Position numbers and translations under genes: made by a program
Assembly: GCF_036327775.1 (NCBI RefSeq)
Contig: NZ_CP109598.1
Coordinates: forward strand, 3,162,001-3,226,000
Length of the DNA: 64,000 bases
Source of the DNA: Streptomyces sp. NBC_01498
GTDB taxonomy: Bacteria > Actinomycetota > Actinomycetes > Streptomycetales > Streptomycetaceae
Direction of reading: 5' to 3'
Notes under the pieces: generated by a model
What the model saw: only the letters and a program-made list of their open reading frames with translations
The model's database searches: none
Told to the model about the DNA's origin: nothing
Part shown: positions 1-8,479 of the stretch, one piece after another
Layout of the letters: every line of letters begins with the position of its first letter
How positions within the stretch are numbered: the stretch's first letter is position 1

Positions 1-1173
1 CGCGCGATCCTGGACAACCCCTTCTACCAGTCCCTGTCGGCCGGTTTCGCGGGCACGCAGGAGTACATGGCGATGGAGAAGCTGGGGCAGCTGCGGGCGC
101 GCGACGAGTGGGACCTGATCGTCGTGGACACCCCGCCGTCGCGCTCCGCGCTGGACTTCCTGGACGCGCCGAAGCGGCTGGGCTCGTTCCTGGACGGGAA
201 GTTCATCCGGCTGCTGATGGCCCCGGCGAAGATGGGCGGCCGGGCCGGGATGAAGTTCCTGAACGTCGGGATGTCGATGATGACCGGCACGCTCGGGAAG
301 CTGCTCGGCGGCCAATTCCTGCGTGACGTGCAGACGTTCGTGGCCGCGATGGACACGATGTTCGGCGGTTTCCGGACCCGGGCGGACGCGACGTACCGGC
401 TGCTCCAGGCGCCGGGCACGGCGTTCCTGGTGGTCGCGGCGCCGGAGCGGGACGCGCTGCGCGAGGCGGCGTACTTCGTGGAACGGCTGGCCGCCGAGGG
501 GATGCCGCTCGCGGGTCTGGTCCTCAACCGGGTGCACGGCAGCGGCGCGGCGCGGCTGTCGGCGGAGCGGGCGCGGGCCGCCGCAGAAAATCTTGAAGAG
601 AGCGGCATTGTGGATCAGGGCGACGGGAAGGATCTCGTCCGTGAGGCCGCTTCCCCCGCGGGCTCGCCCCCCGACGTCCCCGAGGCACCCCACACGCCCG
701 AGCCGCACCCGCACACCTCGCCGTCCCGGCAACTCCCGCACCAGGAAACGGAATCACGGACGTCCGGACGCAATGCGCCGTCCGGGCCGGAATCACCCAC
801 GTCGCAGACCGCGGCGTCCCACGCACAGGAGTCGGAGACCACCGCACCACAGACCCGGACCAAGACGCAGACCCCGGCACCCGAATCGCAGGCATCCGCG
901 TCACCGGCATCCGAATCACATGGCCCCGGATCACCTGGCCCCGGGCAGCCGTCCGTCAATCAGCTGACCGCAGGACTGTTGCGGCTGCACGCCGAGCGCA
1001 TGCAGGTGCTGGGGCGTGAGCAGCGCACCCGCGACCGCTTCACCGCGCTCCATCCCGAGGTGCCGGTGGCCGAGGTCGCGGCGCTGCCCGGTGATGTGCA
1101 CGACCTCGCCGGCCTCCGGGCCATCGGCGACCGCCTCGCGGCGGGCGGAAGCACGGCGACGGGGACCGTGTAA
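1..1173 (+). CDS. ArsA-family ATPase (5' end outside window)
   Basis: The frame is open from base 1, so the N-terminus with the P-loop lies upstream of the window. What remains starts in the middle of an ArsA/GET3-type ATPase: the VVDTPPSRSALDFLDAP stretch near nt 121-174 is the Walker B/switch region, followed by the family's helical segment and the FLVVAAPERDALREA strand. In these enzymes ATP hydrolysis drives ion or membrane-protein handling; the substrate here is unknown. After the ATPase fold comes a roughly 100-residue Pro/Thr/Gln/Ser-rich linker (about nt 630-950) and then a conserved-looking helical C-terminus. From memory, an ArsA-like gene next to wblA is the usual Streptomyces order. 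It converges on wblA. Family call is firm, function is not. Confidence 0.85.
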   Translation, partial: RAILDNPFYQSLSAGFAGTQEYMAMEKLGQLRARDEWDLIVVDTPPSRSALDFLDAPKRLGSFLDGKFIRLLMAPAKMGGRAGMKFLNVGMSMMTGTLGKLLGGQFLRDVQTFVAAMDTMFGGFRTRADATYRLLQAPGTAFLVVAAPERDALREAAYFVERLAAEGMPLAGLVLNRVHGSGAARLSAERARAAAENLEESGIVDQGDGKDLVREAASPAGSPPDVPEAPHTPEPHPHTSPSRQLPHQETESRTSGRNAPSGPESPTSQTAASHAQESETTAPQTRTKTQTPAPESQASASPASESHGPGSPGPGQPSVNQLTAGLLRLHAERMQVLGREQRTRDRFTALHPEVPVAEVAALPGDVHDLAGLRAIGDRLAAGGSTATGTV

Positions 1174-1346
1174 CAGCGTGTCCGCGTAACACCGTGCCGC
1201 GTAACGGCGCGACGGACGGCAAGGCCCGCCCCGCCCGACCGGGCGAAGACACGCTGGCCGACGGATGGGGCGTGCGTATATGCGCCGAAAAGCGCTCCGG
1301 ACGCGGCAGCACCGCGGCGACGGCCGGCCCGTCCGAGCTACGTGGC

Positions 1347-1727
1347 CTACCCCACCGCCGCCCATGTCTCGTCGATGACGTCGGCGTAGTGGCGCGAGCC
1401 GTACGTCTCGTCGTCGACGTCCCCCAGGCCGGCGGGCAGAATGCCCGCGCTGCGCTCGTACTCGGTGCGCGCGGTTTCGAGCAGCCGTCGCCACGAGGTG
1501 ACGGTGGGGCGCCTGCGCAGCAAGGCGCGTCGCTCCCGCTCGGTCATTCCGCCCCACACGCCGAATTCGACGCGGTTGTCCAGCGCGTCGGCCAGGCATT
1601 CCGTCCGCACCGGGCATCCGGTGCACACCGCCTTGGCCCTGTTCTGCGCTGCGCCCTGCACGAACAATTCATCCGGATCGGTAGTGCGGCATGCTGCCTG
1701 CGCACTCCAGTCGGTTACCCAGCCCAT
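1347..1727 (-). CDS. wblA: WhiB-like iron-sulfur regulator WblA
   Basis: A 126-residue WhiB-family protein. The four cluster-binding cysteines are C13, C35, C38 and C44 (C-x2-C-x5-C pattern in the central part), followed by the GVWGG turn (residues 56-60) and a basic C-terminal stretch that contacts DNA. The whole N-terminal two thirds matches what I recall of Streptomyces WblA, and the neighbours (ArsA-like ATPase, class A PBP) are those expected. WblA is a global regulator of the switch from vegetative growth to sporulation and usually represses antibiotic production. The C-terminal tail after residue 95 is longer than I recall for S. coelicolor. It is preceded by an unusually long untranslated region. 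Confidence 0.95.
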   Translation of the reverse strand: MGWVTDWSAQAACRTTDPDELFVQGAAQNRAKAVCTGCPVRTECLADALDNRVEFGVWGGMTERERRALLRRRPTVTSWRRLLETARTEYERSAGILPAGLGDVDDETYGSRHYADVIDETWAAVG

Positions 1728-2240
1728 CCCGGCGCCGTCCTCTCCCGAATCGAGGCTCCCCCACGGCGGAGCGGCATATTCACCGCTGCCAGTTGAGGAC
1801 GTTACGGAAGGTGGGCACAGCGCAACACCCCCTTCGGGCCCAATCTTGAATGGCCCGAACGGACTATGCGTGCGCGGCAGATCACCCAGGGGAGTGACCC
1901 GAAGACATGCGTGATGAAACAGACAAGTCTGGATGATTGCCTTGTTTCACAACGGACTTCAACTGACATGATGGGCGAAATCGGTCAGGGTTTTCAACGG
2001 TAAGCGATGACCCGGATGTTCACGTCAACAACCTGAGAGGACCGGATACGAAACCGCACCGCGACGACAATCGCCATGCCGACCACGCGACAACCTCAGC
2101 GACGAGCGTTGCGACAACTGCCGCGACAACTGCCGTCACGACCGCCGCAACGCCCCCTGTAACAACGGTTGTGACAGTTGAACGCAGCTTAGGCCAGAGC
2201 CTTTGTGTCTGTCCGGCGAATCAGAACGTAGGCTGCTGCC
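1728..2240. other. Divergent intergenic region, wblA / PBP
   Basis: About 510 bases without a convincing gene, between the divergent wblA and PBP genes. It is less GC-rich than its surroundings, as promoter regions here tend to be. Visible elements: a 7-bp inverted repeat TGAAACA (1915-1921) / TGTTTCA (1943-1949), a tandem GCGACAACTGCC motif near 2094-2130, and the palindrome ACAAC-G-GTTGT at 2162-2172, about 70 bases before the PBP start. I cannot assign regulators; wblA is known to be developmentally controlled. Confidence 0.5.
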
Positions 2241-4538
2241 ATGCCAAAATTGCGCTCCGGCGGTGGTCTGACCGGGACCCAGCAGGCCGCCAAGTTCCTC
2301 GGTGTCAGTGTCCTCGCGGGGGCCGTGCTGGCGGGAATCGCCCTGCCCGCCTTCGGAGTTCTGGGCCTGGCCGCCAAGGGGACGGTCGAGGGGTTCGACG
2401 AGATCCCGGCCAACCTCAAGACACCGCCGCTCAGCCAGCGCACCACGATCCTGGACAAGGACGGCGGCGCCATCGCCACCGTCTACTCGCGCGACCGGAC
2501 CGTCGTCCCGCTCACCGAGATGTCGCCGTACATGCAGAAGGCGATCGTCGCGATCGAGGACTCGCGCTTCTACGAGCACGGCGCGGTCGACCTCAAGGGC
2601 GTACTGCGCGCGGCCAATCGCAACGCGCAGTCGGGCGGCGTCTCCCAGGGCGCGTCGACCCTCACCCAGCAGTATGTGAAGAACGTCTTCGTCGAGGAGG
2701 CCGGCGACGACCCCGACAAGGTCGCCCAGGCCACCCAGCAGACCATCGGCCGCAAGATCCGCGAGCTCAAGTTCGCGATCCAGGTCGAGGAGGAGCTGGG
2801 CAAGAAGAAAATCCTTGAGAACTATCTGAACATCACCTTCTTCGGCCAGCAGGCGTACGGCGTCGAGGCCGCCGCGCACCGCTACTTCTCGAAGTCGGCG
2901 AAGGACCTGAAGCTGGAGGAGGCGGCGCTGCTGGCCGGCCTCGTCCAGTCCCCCAGCCGGTACGACCCGGTGAACGACCCGGACGAGGCGACCAAGCGCC
3001 GCAACACCGTGATCCAGCGCATGGCCGACGTGAAGGACATCTCGCAGGCCGAGGCCGACCGCGCCAAGGCGACCGAGATCAACCTGAAGGTGAGCCGTCC
3101 CAAGAACGGCTGCATCACGGCGGTCAAGGGCGCGGGCTTCTTCTGCGACTACGTACGCAAGGTGTTCCTCACCGACGCCTCCTTCGGCAAGACCCAGGAG
3201 GACCGCGCCAAGGTCTGGAACCAGGGCGGTCTGACCATCCGTACGACCCTCGACCCGCAGGCCCAGGAATCGGCGCAGAAGTCGATCAAGGACCACGTCT
3301 ACAAGACGGACGAGGTCGCCACCGCCCTGTCGATCGTCCAGCCGGGCAGCGGCAAGATCCTCGCGATGGGCCAGTCGCGGCCGTACGGCGGCGGCAAGAG
3401 CGAGACGTACATCAATCTCTCCGTCGACGAGGACATGGGCGGCGGCGCCGGCTACCAGCCCGGCTCGACGTTCAAGCCGATCGTCGCGGCGGCGGCCCTG
3501 GAACAGGGCATCCAGCCGACCCAGACGTACCCCTCGCCGTACCAGATGGACTACCCGAGCCCGGTGCGGACGTGCAAGGGCCAGTGGACCGACCAGGGCG
3601 TGCCGGTCGAGAACGAGAACGAGACCGAGGTCGGCCCGTACGGCATGAAGGAGGCGACCGCCAAGTCGGTCAACACCTACTACGTACAGCTGATCAGCCA
3701 GATCGGCGTCTGCCCGGTGACCGAACTGGCCCGGAAGATGGGCATCGAGCGGGCCAACGGCAAGCCGATAGAGCAGCTTCCGTCGATCACGCTCGGCACG
3801 CAGGAGATGTCGCCGCTGACCATGGCGTCGGGGTACGCCGCGTTCGCCAACCGGGGCACGTACTGCACCCCGATCGCCATCGAGTCGATCACCGGCCCGA
3901 ACGGCAAGGAGATGGACGTCCCCAAGACGTCCTGCTCGCGGGCGATGTCGGAGCGGACGGCCGACACGATCAACACCCTCCTCGCGGGCGTGGTCGAGGA
4001 CGGCACGGGCCAGCAGGCGGGCCTCGGCGGCAGGCCGAGCGCGGGCAAGACCGGTACGACCGACTTCCGGCTCGCCGCCTGGTTCGTGGGCTACACGCCG
4101 AACATGGCGGGCGCGGTGTGGGTCGGTGACCCGTCGCACAAGAAGAAGATGGTGGACATCACCATCGGCGGCCAGTACCACGCGAAGGTCTTCGGCGGCG
4201 GCGTCCCCGGCCCGATCTGGCGCGACGCGATGAGCGGCGCGCTGGACGGCAAGGAGGCGCCGGCCTTCAACACCGTCGACATCCCGGACCCGCCGAAGGA
4301 GGAGCCCGAGGGGAACGGGGACGGTGACCGTGACCGGCCGGGGGACAACCGCGGGAACGGCAACGGCGGCGGTGACAACGCCGGTGGCGGGAACGGCGGA
4401 AACGGCGGCGAGGGCGACGGCACCGGCGACGGGGGCAACGGCGACACGGACCCGGGCCAGGACCCCGGCCAGGGCCCGCCCCAGCCGGGCGACCCGGGTG
4501 GCGGCGACAACGGCGGCGGGTTCCCGGGCTTCCCGTAG
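2241..4538 (+). CDS. Class A penicillin-binding protein (transglycosylase/transpeptidase)
   Basis: A 765-residue bifunctional peptidoglycan synthase. One N-terminal membrane segment (about residues 18-46) is followed by the GT51 glycosyltransferase domain with the signature EDSRFYEH (106-113) and later QGASTLTQQYVKN. The transpeptidase domain carries the three active-site motifs: S409-T-F-K412, S476-V-N478 and K603-T-G605. It polymerises lipid II and cross-links the glycan strands outside the membrane. The last ~90 residues are a Gly/Asn/Asp/Pro-rich tail typical of Streptomyces PBPs. The start used is the first ATG before the membrane segment; no strong ribosome-binding site is visible. An 18-bp stem terminator lies 70 bases downstream. 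The gene is divergent from wblA. Confidence 0.93.
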   Translation: MPKLRSGGGLTGTQQAAKFLGVSVLAGAVLAGIALPAFGVLGLAAKGTVEGFDEIPANLKTPPLSQRTTILDKDGGAIATVYSRDRTVVPLTEMSPYMQKAIVAIEDSRFYEHGAVDLKGVLRAANRNAQSGGVSQGASTLTQQYVKNVFVEEAGDDPDKVAQATQQTIGRKIRELKFAIQVEEELGKKKILENYLNITFFGQQAYGVEAAAHRYFSKSAKDLKLEEAALLAGLVQSPSRYDPVNDPDEATKRRNTVIQRMADVKDISQAEADRAKATEINLKVSRPKNGCITAVKGAGFFCDYVRKVFLTDASFGKTQEDRAKVWNQGGLTIRTTLDPQAQESAQKSIKDHVYKTDEVATALSIVQPGSGKILAMGQSRPYGGGKSETYINLSVDEDMGGGAGYQPGSTFKPIVAAAALEQGIQPTQTYPSPYQMDYPSPVRTCKGQWTDQGVPVENENETEVGPYGMKEATAKSVNTYYVQLISQIGVCPVTELARKMGIERANGKPIEQLPSITLGTQEMSPLTMASGYAAFANRGTYCTPIAIESITGPNGKEMDVPKTSCSRAMSERTADTINTLLAGVVEDGTGQQAGLGGRPSAGKTGTTDFRLAAWFVGYTPNMAGAVWVGDPSHKKKMVDITIGGQYHAKVFGGGVPGPIWRDAMSGALDGKEAPAFNTVDIPDPPKEEPEGNGDGDRDRPGDNRGNGNGGGDNAGGGNGGNGGEGDGTGDGGNGDTDPGQDPGQGPPQPGDPGGGDNGGGFPGFP

Positions 4539-4606
4539 GACGCGCCCGAGCGGGCCATGACGACCGGGTCCGACGCCTGAGGCACGACCGAAGAACAAGC
4601 ACATAG

Positions 4607-4647
4607 GAGAAGGGCTCCCGCCGAGGACATCGGCGGGAGCCCTTCTC
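4607..4647. terminator. Strong intrinsic terminator hairpin
   Basis: Perfect 18-bp stem (4607-4624 paired with 4630-4647) with a 5-base loop. It lies downstream of the PBP gene and also after the minus-strand YqeY-like gene, so it can serve both convergent transcripts. Confidence 0.85.
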
Positions 4648-4689
4648 TCGTACGTCCGTACGTCTCCGCTTCGGCGTACCGGTTCGTAG

Positions 4690-4995
4690 GTTTCCACGCG
4701 GGTGTGCGCGGCTTCGGGCCGTTCCGCACAAGCCCGCACCGTCTCGTACGGTCCCGTACAAGTTCGCACCAAACCGTGCGAACTCCCACCGGCCCGCGCT
4801 CCTCCGCACCGCCCCGCACGGTTCTGCGCGGTTCTGCACGGGACCGTACGAGTTCACCGCCCCACATCATCCGTACGGACCTGCACCGTTACGTACTGGC
4901 CGACGTCGGCCGGCATCGACCCGCGTCGGCCTGCTCGGCCGGTATCGACCCGCGTCGACCCGTATCGACCGGTGTCGGCCGGTGTCGGCCCGTAC
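4690..4995. repeat. Degenerate short tandem repeats in spacer
   Basis: The spacer between the terminator and the YqeY-like gene has no convincing gene. It consists of degenerate short repeats, first around CCGCACNGTTC/GTACG (4715-4860), then around TCGGCCGGTATCGACCCG (4897-4995). Long open frames on both strands here are a by-product of the repeats. Confidence 0.6.
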
Positions 4996-5000
4996 GGTCG

Positions 5001-5468
5001 TCAGCTCCCGGCCAGGCTCCGCTTGACGACGGCGGCGACCCGCCCGCCCTCGGCCCGACCCGCGACCTTCGGCCCGACGATCTTCATGACGGCGCCCATC
5101 GCCCGGGGACCCTCGGCACCGGCCGCCCTCGCCTCGTCCACGGCCCCCGCGACGATCACGCCGAGCTCGTCGTCGGTCAGCTGCTGCGGAAGGTACGCGT
5201 CCAGCAGTACGCCCTCCGCCTTCTCCCGCTCGGCCTGCTCGGTCCGCCCGCCCTGCGCGAACGCCTCGGCCGCCTCGCGGCGCTTCTTGGCCTCCTTGGC
5301 GATCACCTTCTGCACCTCGTCGTCGGAGAGCTCGCGCGCCGACGTGCCGGAGACCTCCTCCTTGGAGATGGCGGCGAGGGTCAGCCGGAGGGTGGCGGAG
5401 CGCAGCTCGTCGCGCGCCTTGATCGCGACGATGAGGTCGTCGTGCAGCCTGGACTTGAGCGTGGTCAT
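5001..5468 (-). CDS. GatB/YqeY domain-containing protein
   Basis: A 155-residue single-domain protein starting MTTLKSRLHDDLI. It matches the YqeY family over its full length: an all-helical protein related to the tRNA-binding C-terminal region of the amidotransferase subunit GatB (AspRS/GluRS transamidation). The family occurs across bacteria as a stand-alone protein; its cellular role is not well defined, with tRNA binding the usual suggestion. An alternative start two codons upstream (5474) is possible; neither has a clear ribosome-binding site. It is divergent from the metallophosphoesterase gene 100 bases away. Confidence 0.88.
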   Translation of the reverse strand: MTTLKSRLHDDLIVAIKARDELRSATLRLTLAAISKEEVSGTSARELSDDEVQKVIAKEAKKRREAAEAFAQGGRTEQAEREKAEGVLLDAYLPQQLTDDELGVIVAGAVDEARAAGAEGPRAMGAVMKIVGPKVAGRAEGGRVAAVVKRSLAGS

Positions 5469-5567
5469 GCGCACAGTGTGTCAGGTACGGGGCAGAAGAC
5501 GCCGTTCAGTTTCCCCTGGGCCCGGAGCGTGGCCGGGCGGCTGGTGTGAATCTGCGACGATGACACC

Positions 5568-6506
5568 ATGCGCGCACGCTACGGAGTCCCCCTGAAAGTG
5601 ACCGCGGGAATCGCGGCCGTCGGAGCGGCCGGAATCGCCTACGCCGCCGGTTTCGAAGCCCGTTCGTTCCGGCTGCGACGGGTCTCCGTACCCATGCTGC
5701 CGGAAGGCATGCGGCCGTTGCGGGTCCTGCACGTCTCGGACGTCCACATGGTCCGCGGCCAGCGCAAGAAGCAGCGCTGGCTCCGGTCCCTGGCCGGGCT
5801 GCGCCCCGACTTCGTGGTGAACACCGGCGACAACCTCTCCGACCCGGAGGGCGTACCGGAACTGCTCGACGCGCTGGGCCCGCTGATGGAGTTCCCGGGG
5901 GTCTACGTCTTCGGCTCCAACGACTACTACGGCCCCGCACTGCGCAACCCGGCGCGCTACATCTTCGAGAAGGCCCAGGGCCGGCACGGCCTGAACGGCA
6001 ACGCGCCGGCCGTCAACGTCGTCCACAACCCGTGGGAGCCGATGCGCGACGCCTTCGACTCGGCGGGCTGGGTGGGTCTGACCAACACGCGCGGCCGGCT
6101 CAAGATCGACGGCCACGAGATCGCCTTCACAGGCGTGGACGACCCCCACATCAAGCGCGACCGCTACCCGGAGGTCGCGGGCGGCCCGGAACCGGACGCG
6201 GACCTCTCGATCGGCGTGGTCCACGCCCCGTACCTGCGCGTCCTGGAGGCGTTCACCTCGGACGGCTACCCCCTGATCCTGGGCGGCCACACCCACGGCG
6301 GCCAGCTCCGCATCCCGCTCTACGGCGCGCTGGTCACCAACTGCGACCTGGACACGTCCCGCGCGAGGGGCCTCTCCACGTACGACGCGGGGGGCCACAC
6401 CGCGTACCTCCACGTCTCGGCGGGCTGCGGCACGAACCGCTACACGCCGGTCCGCTTCGCCTGCCCCCCGGAGGCGACACTCCTCACCCTGGTCCCCCGC
6501 CGCTGA
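5568..6506 (+). CDS. Membrane-anchored metallophosphoesterase
   Basis: A 312-residue calcineurin-like phosphoesterase. An N-terminal hydrophobic segment (about residues 8-28) acts as membrane anchor or signal. Metal-binding motifs appear in order: DVHMV (D-x-H), GDN, GSND (variant of GN-H/D) and GGHTHGGQ, with a single-residue H upstream (VVHAPY). This pattern is that of the YkuE/YaeI-like subgroup that acts on phosphate esters near the membrane; substrates are not defined. Length is normal. It is followed after about 95 bases by tRNA-Pro. Confidence 0.9.
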   Translation: MRARYGVPLKVTAGIAAVGAAGIAYAAGFEARSFRLRRVSVPMLPEGMRPLRVLHVSDVHMVRGQRKKQRWLRSLAGLRPDFVVNTGDNLSDPEGVPELLDALGPLMEFPGVYVFGSNDYYGPALRNPARYIFEKAQGRHGLNGNAPAVNVVHNPWEPMRDAFDSAGWVGLTNTRGRLKIDGHEIAFTGVDDPHIKRDRYPEVAGGPEPDADLSIGVVHAPYLRVLEAFTSDGYPLILGGHTHGGQLRIPLYGALVTNCDLDTSRARGLSTYDAGGHTAYLHVSAGCGTNRYTPVRFACPPEATLLTLVPRR

Positions 6507-6575
6507 CCCCCGCGTCCCCTCCACACCCCACCCGAAACCGGATTTCGCCTGCGGCGGCCGGTGGGCTAAAGTAAT

Positions 6576-6603
6576 CGATGTCGCCGCGACACGGGCGACA
6601 TCG
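6576..6603 (+). other. Leader hairpin overlapping the tRNA 5' end
   Basis: Perfect 10-bp inverted repeat CGATGTCGCC (6576-6585) / GGCGACATCG (6594-6603) with an 8-base loop, touching the first two bases of tRNA-Pro. It would form in the precursor transcript and might guide RNase P or 5' processing; that role is inference. Confidence 0.5.
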
Positions 6604-6675
6604 GGGTGTAGCGCAGCTTGGCAGCGCGCTTCGTTCGGGACGAAGAGGTCGTGGGTTCAAATCCCGCCACCCCGA
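6602..6675 (+). tRNA. tRNA-Pro (anticodon CGG)
   Basis: A full cloverleaf can be drawn by eye. The acceptor stem CGGGGTG (6602-6608) pairs with CACCCCG (6668-6674). The D stem is GCGC/GCGC, and the anticodon stem CTTCG/CGAAG encloses the loop TTCGGGA, giving anticodon CGG. The T arm is GTGGG-TTCAAAT-CCCGC and the discriminator base is A6675. No CCA is encoded, as usual in Streptomyces. tRNA-Pro genes are known integration sites for pSAM2-type elements, and likely element scraps follow directly downstream. Confidence 0.96.
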
Positions 6676-6690
6676 CAGTAAAACGCCAGC

Positions 6691-6730
6691 TCAGGCCCGG
6701 TGCTGAGAAATCAGTACCGGGCCTGATTTG
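6691..6730 (+). terminator. tRNA terminator
   Basis: An 11-bp stem TCAGGCCCGGT (6691-6701) / ACCGGGCCTGA (6716-6726), extended inward by CTGA-GAAA-TCAG with a tetraloop, followed by TTTGTGTT. It sits 15 bases after the tRNA and is a good intrinsic terminator. Confidence 0.8.
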
Positions 6731-6830
6731 TGTTGCGGGCTCATTTTGGGAGCCATTTGGGAGCCGACTTCGGGGAGGGGCTCCCCGGTGGCTCCCAGCG
6801 AGTGGCGTTCCGCCTTCGAGCGTGCCGGGC
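6691..6830 (-). pseudogene. Possible 3' remnant of a tyrosine integrase
   Basis: The minus-strand frame running toward the tRNA encodes a C-terminal stretch with VGSQMAPK. I recall such a sequence at the ends of many Streptomyces pSAM2-type integrases, whose 3' ends abut the tRNA attachment site. No catalytic R-H-R-Y segment can be read upstream, so at most the tail survives. Position and orientation fit an integrase left behind after loss of an integrated element. This is a weak call based on a short motif and location. Confidence 0.3.
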
Positions 6831-7028
6831 GCCGCATGTGCCCCGGGAGAGTCATCCCCACGGCTTGTGCCGAGGAGCCCGCAGGCGGTACGACGATCGC
6901 CATGCACCCTTGGTCTCCGTTAAACGACCGGCAGCTCGCGCTCCTCACCCGCATCGAGGGTGGAAGCGACCCCGTCACGTCGGACAGTCCCCAGCTCGCT
7001 CTTACCGCCAGTGGCACAGTCGGCGTGT

Positions 7029-7227
7029 TCACAGCCTCAGCCCCGACAGAAAGTTCGCGAGGGACACCGTGACGTCCGGCACGAGCGGCCCCGACGCTGT
7101 GGGTTCCGGCGAGGTGGAGGCCGAAAACCGTACACACCACGGTGTGGCCCGCTTTGAGCCCACCACCACGGCATGAGAAGACGATCACGATGCCGAGGAT
7201 CAGCAGGGCAGCGACTTCGACAGCCAC
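7029..7227 (-). pseudogene. Frameshifted small membrane protein gene
   Basis: From a GTG at 7227 the minus strand encodes a hydrophobic helix (VAALLILGIVIVF), a GGGLK-GH turn and a second hydrophobic stretch. This layout is typical of the ~65-residue membrane proteins found in actinomycete integrative elements. After about 40 residues the sense reading jumps frame, and the second frame ends in VPDVTVSLANFLSGL and a stop at 7029-7031. The total of 199 bases is not a multiple of three, consistent with one indel. I regard it as a decayed element gene; the family assignment is from memory. Confidence 0.4.
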
Positions 7228-7438
7228 CGCGGAGCCCCCTTCGATCTCGTACGGATACTGGAGACCGAGGCGGGTAGACGACGGCCGCGTCGGTGTGACC
7301 ATGACAGCGGTCCGGACGCGCCCGGAGTATCACGAGCCGTTGCCGGAGCTGTTCATCATCGGCTCATGGTTGGTTGGTCTGACTTTTCAACATCCGCTTG
7401 CACACACGCTCATGAGAGGCTGTCCTAGGCTCCGGATC

Positions 7439-8479
7439 ATGACCAGAGATGGGCAGGCGGTAGGCGCGGTGGGGAAGAGTCGGCCGGGCTGGCGCCCGGA
7501 CAGGTTGAGGCAGCAACGCGAAGCCCACGGCCTGACGCTGGAGGGCGCGGGCGAGCAACTGCGTGAGGTGGCACGGGCCGCCGGACTCGCGGTGCCGGCC
7601 GCCAACTTCCAGACTCTGTGGCAGCACGAGCAGGGCGAGACCTATCCCGGACCGCACTACCGCCGCGCGTACTGCCTGTTGTATCGCGCGACCGAGCCCG
7701 AACTCGGCTTCCGTAATGCCCTGCCCGACGAGGCCAGGAAGCTCAAGTTCACTGCGTCGAGCGAACCGCACAACGGGGCCCACGTGCTGGCGGTGGAGCG
7801 CGCGTTGCTCCAGCTCTCGCCGGGTACGGAGGAAACCGACGGGCAAGGGGTACAGCAGCGAATCCTTGACGCCTGGAAGCGCCGTCACACCGGCGGCGAC
7901 CCGAACAAGCCGACACTGCTGATGGTCGGCGGCTACGCCGGCAGCGGGAAATCGGAGTTCGCCCGCTTCATATCCCAGCTCACTGGTTGGCCGGTTCTCG
8001 ACAAGGATCCGATCACGCGTCCCCTCGTCGAGCGCCTTCTCATAGAGATGGGCAGTGACCCCAACGACCGGCACACCGACCTCTACCGGGAGAAGGTTCG
8101 CCCGCTGGAATACCAGTGCCTGCTGGAGACCGCGTACGCGAATATCGACTGCTCGATCAGCACGGTCCTGAGCGCACCGTTCATCTCCGAGTCCACCGAC
8201 CCTCGGTGGATGGGCCGCCTGATCAATCGCTGCGAAGCGCGCGGCGTCACCGTGGCCGTCGTCTGGATCCAGTGCGACCTCGACACGATGCACGAGTACA
8301 TCACCTTCCGGTCCGCCGCCCGGGACAGCTGGAAGCTCCAGAACTGGGACACGTACGCCGCCGGCATCGACCTCGAACTACAGCCCGTCGTACCGCACTT
8401 GGTCGTCGACAACCGGCTCGGCTCTGCTATATCCCTCACGGACCAGGTGCGCCAGGTCTTCGGCACGGTGTTCCAGTGA
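7439..8479 (+). CDS. HTH domain-AAA/P-loop kinase-like protein
   Basis: A 346-residue protein if started at the ATG at 7439 (MTRDGQAVGAV); the frame is open further upstream but without coding character. Residues about 20-95 look like an XRE-type helix-turn-helix (RLRQQREAHGLTL...LWQHEQGETYPGPHYR). The C-terminal two thirds is a P-loop NTPase with Walker A GGYAGSGKS and a small-molecule-kinase or zeta-like layout: a conserved LDKDPITRPL after the first strand and CEARGVTVAVVWIQCD later. It may phosphorylate a small substrate, or be a nucleotide-responsive regulator. Its stop overlaps the start of the next gene (GTGA), so the two are co-translated. I cannot name the substrate. Confidence 0.75.
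   Translation: MTRDGQAVGAVGKSRPGWRPDRLRQQREAHGLTLEGAGEQLREVARAAGLAVPAANFQTLWQHEQGETYPGPHYRRAYCLLYRATEPELGFRNALPDEARKLKFTASSEPHNGAHVLAVERALLQLSPGTEETDGQGVQQRILDAWKRRHTGGDPNKPTLLMVGGYAGSGKSEFARFISQLTGWPVLDKDPITRPLVERLLIEMGSDPNDRHTDLYREKVRPLEYQCLLETAYANIDCSISTVLSAPFISESTDPRWMGRLINRCEARGVTVAVVWIQCDLDTMHEYITFRSAARDSWKLQNWDTYAAGIDLELQPVVPHLVVDNRLGSAISLTDQVRQVFGTVFQ

Noticed and set aside
2136..4772. 878-residue minus-strand frame opposite the PBP gene
   Set aside because: Antisense shadow typical of GC-rich coding DNA; the PBP motifs are on the plus strand.
6566..6907. Minus-strand open frame running through tRNA-Pro
   Set aside because: Contains the VAGFEPTTSSSRTK-type peptide that results from translating across a tRNA gene; a well-known annotation artefact.
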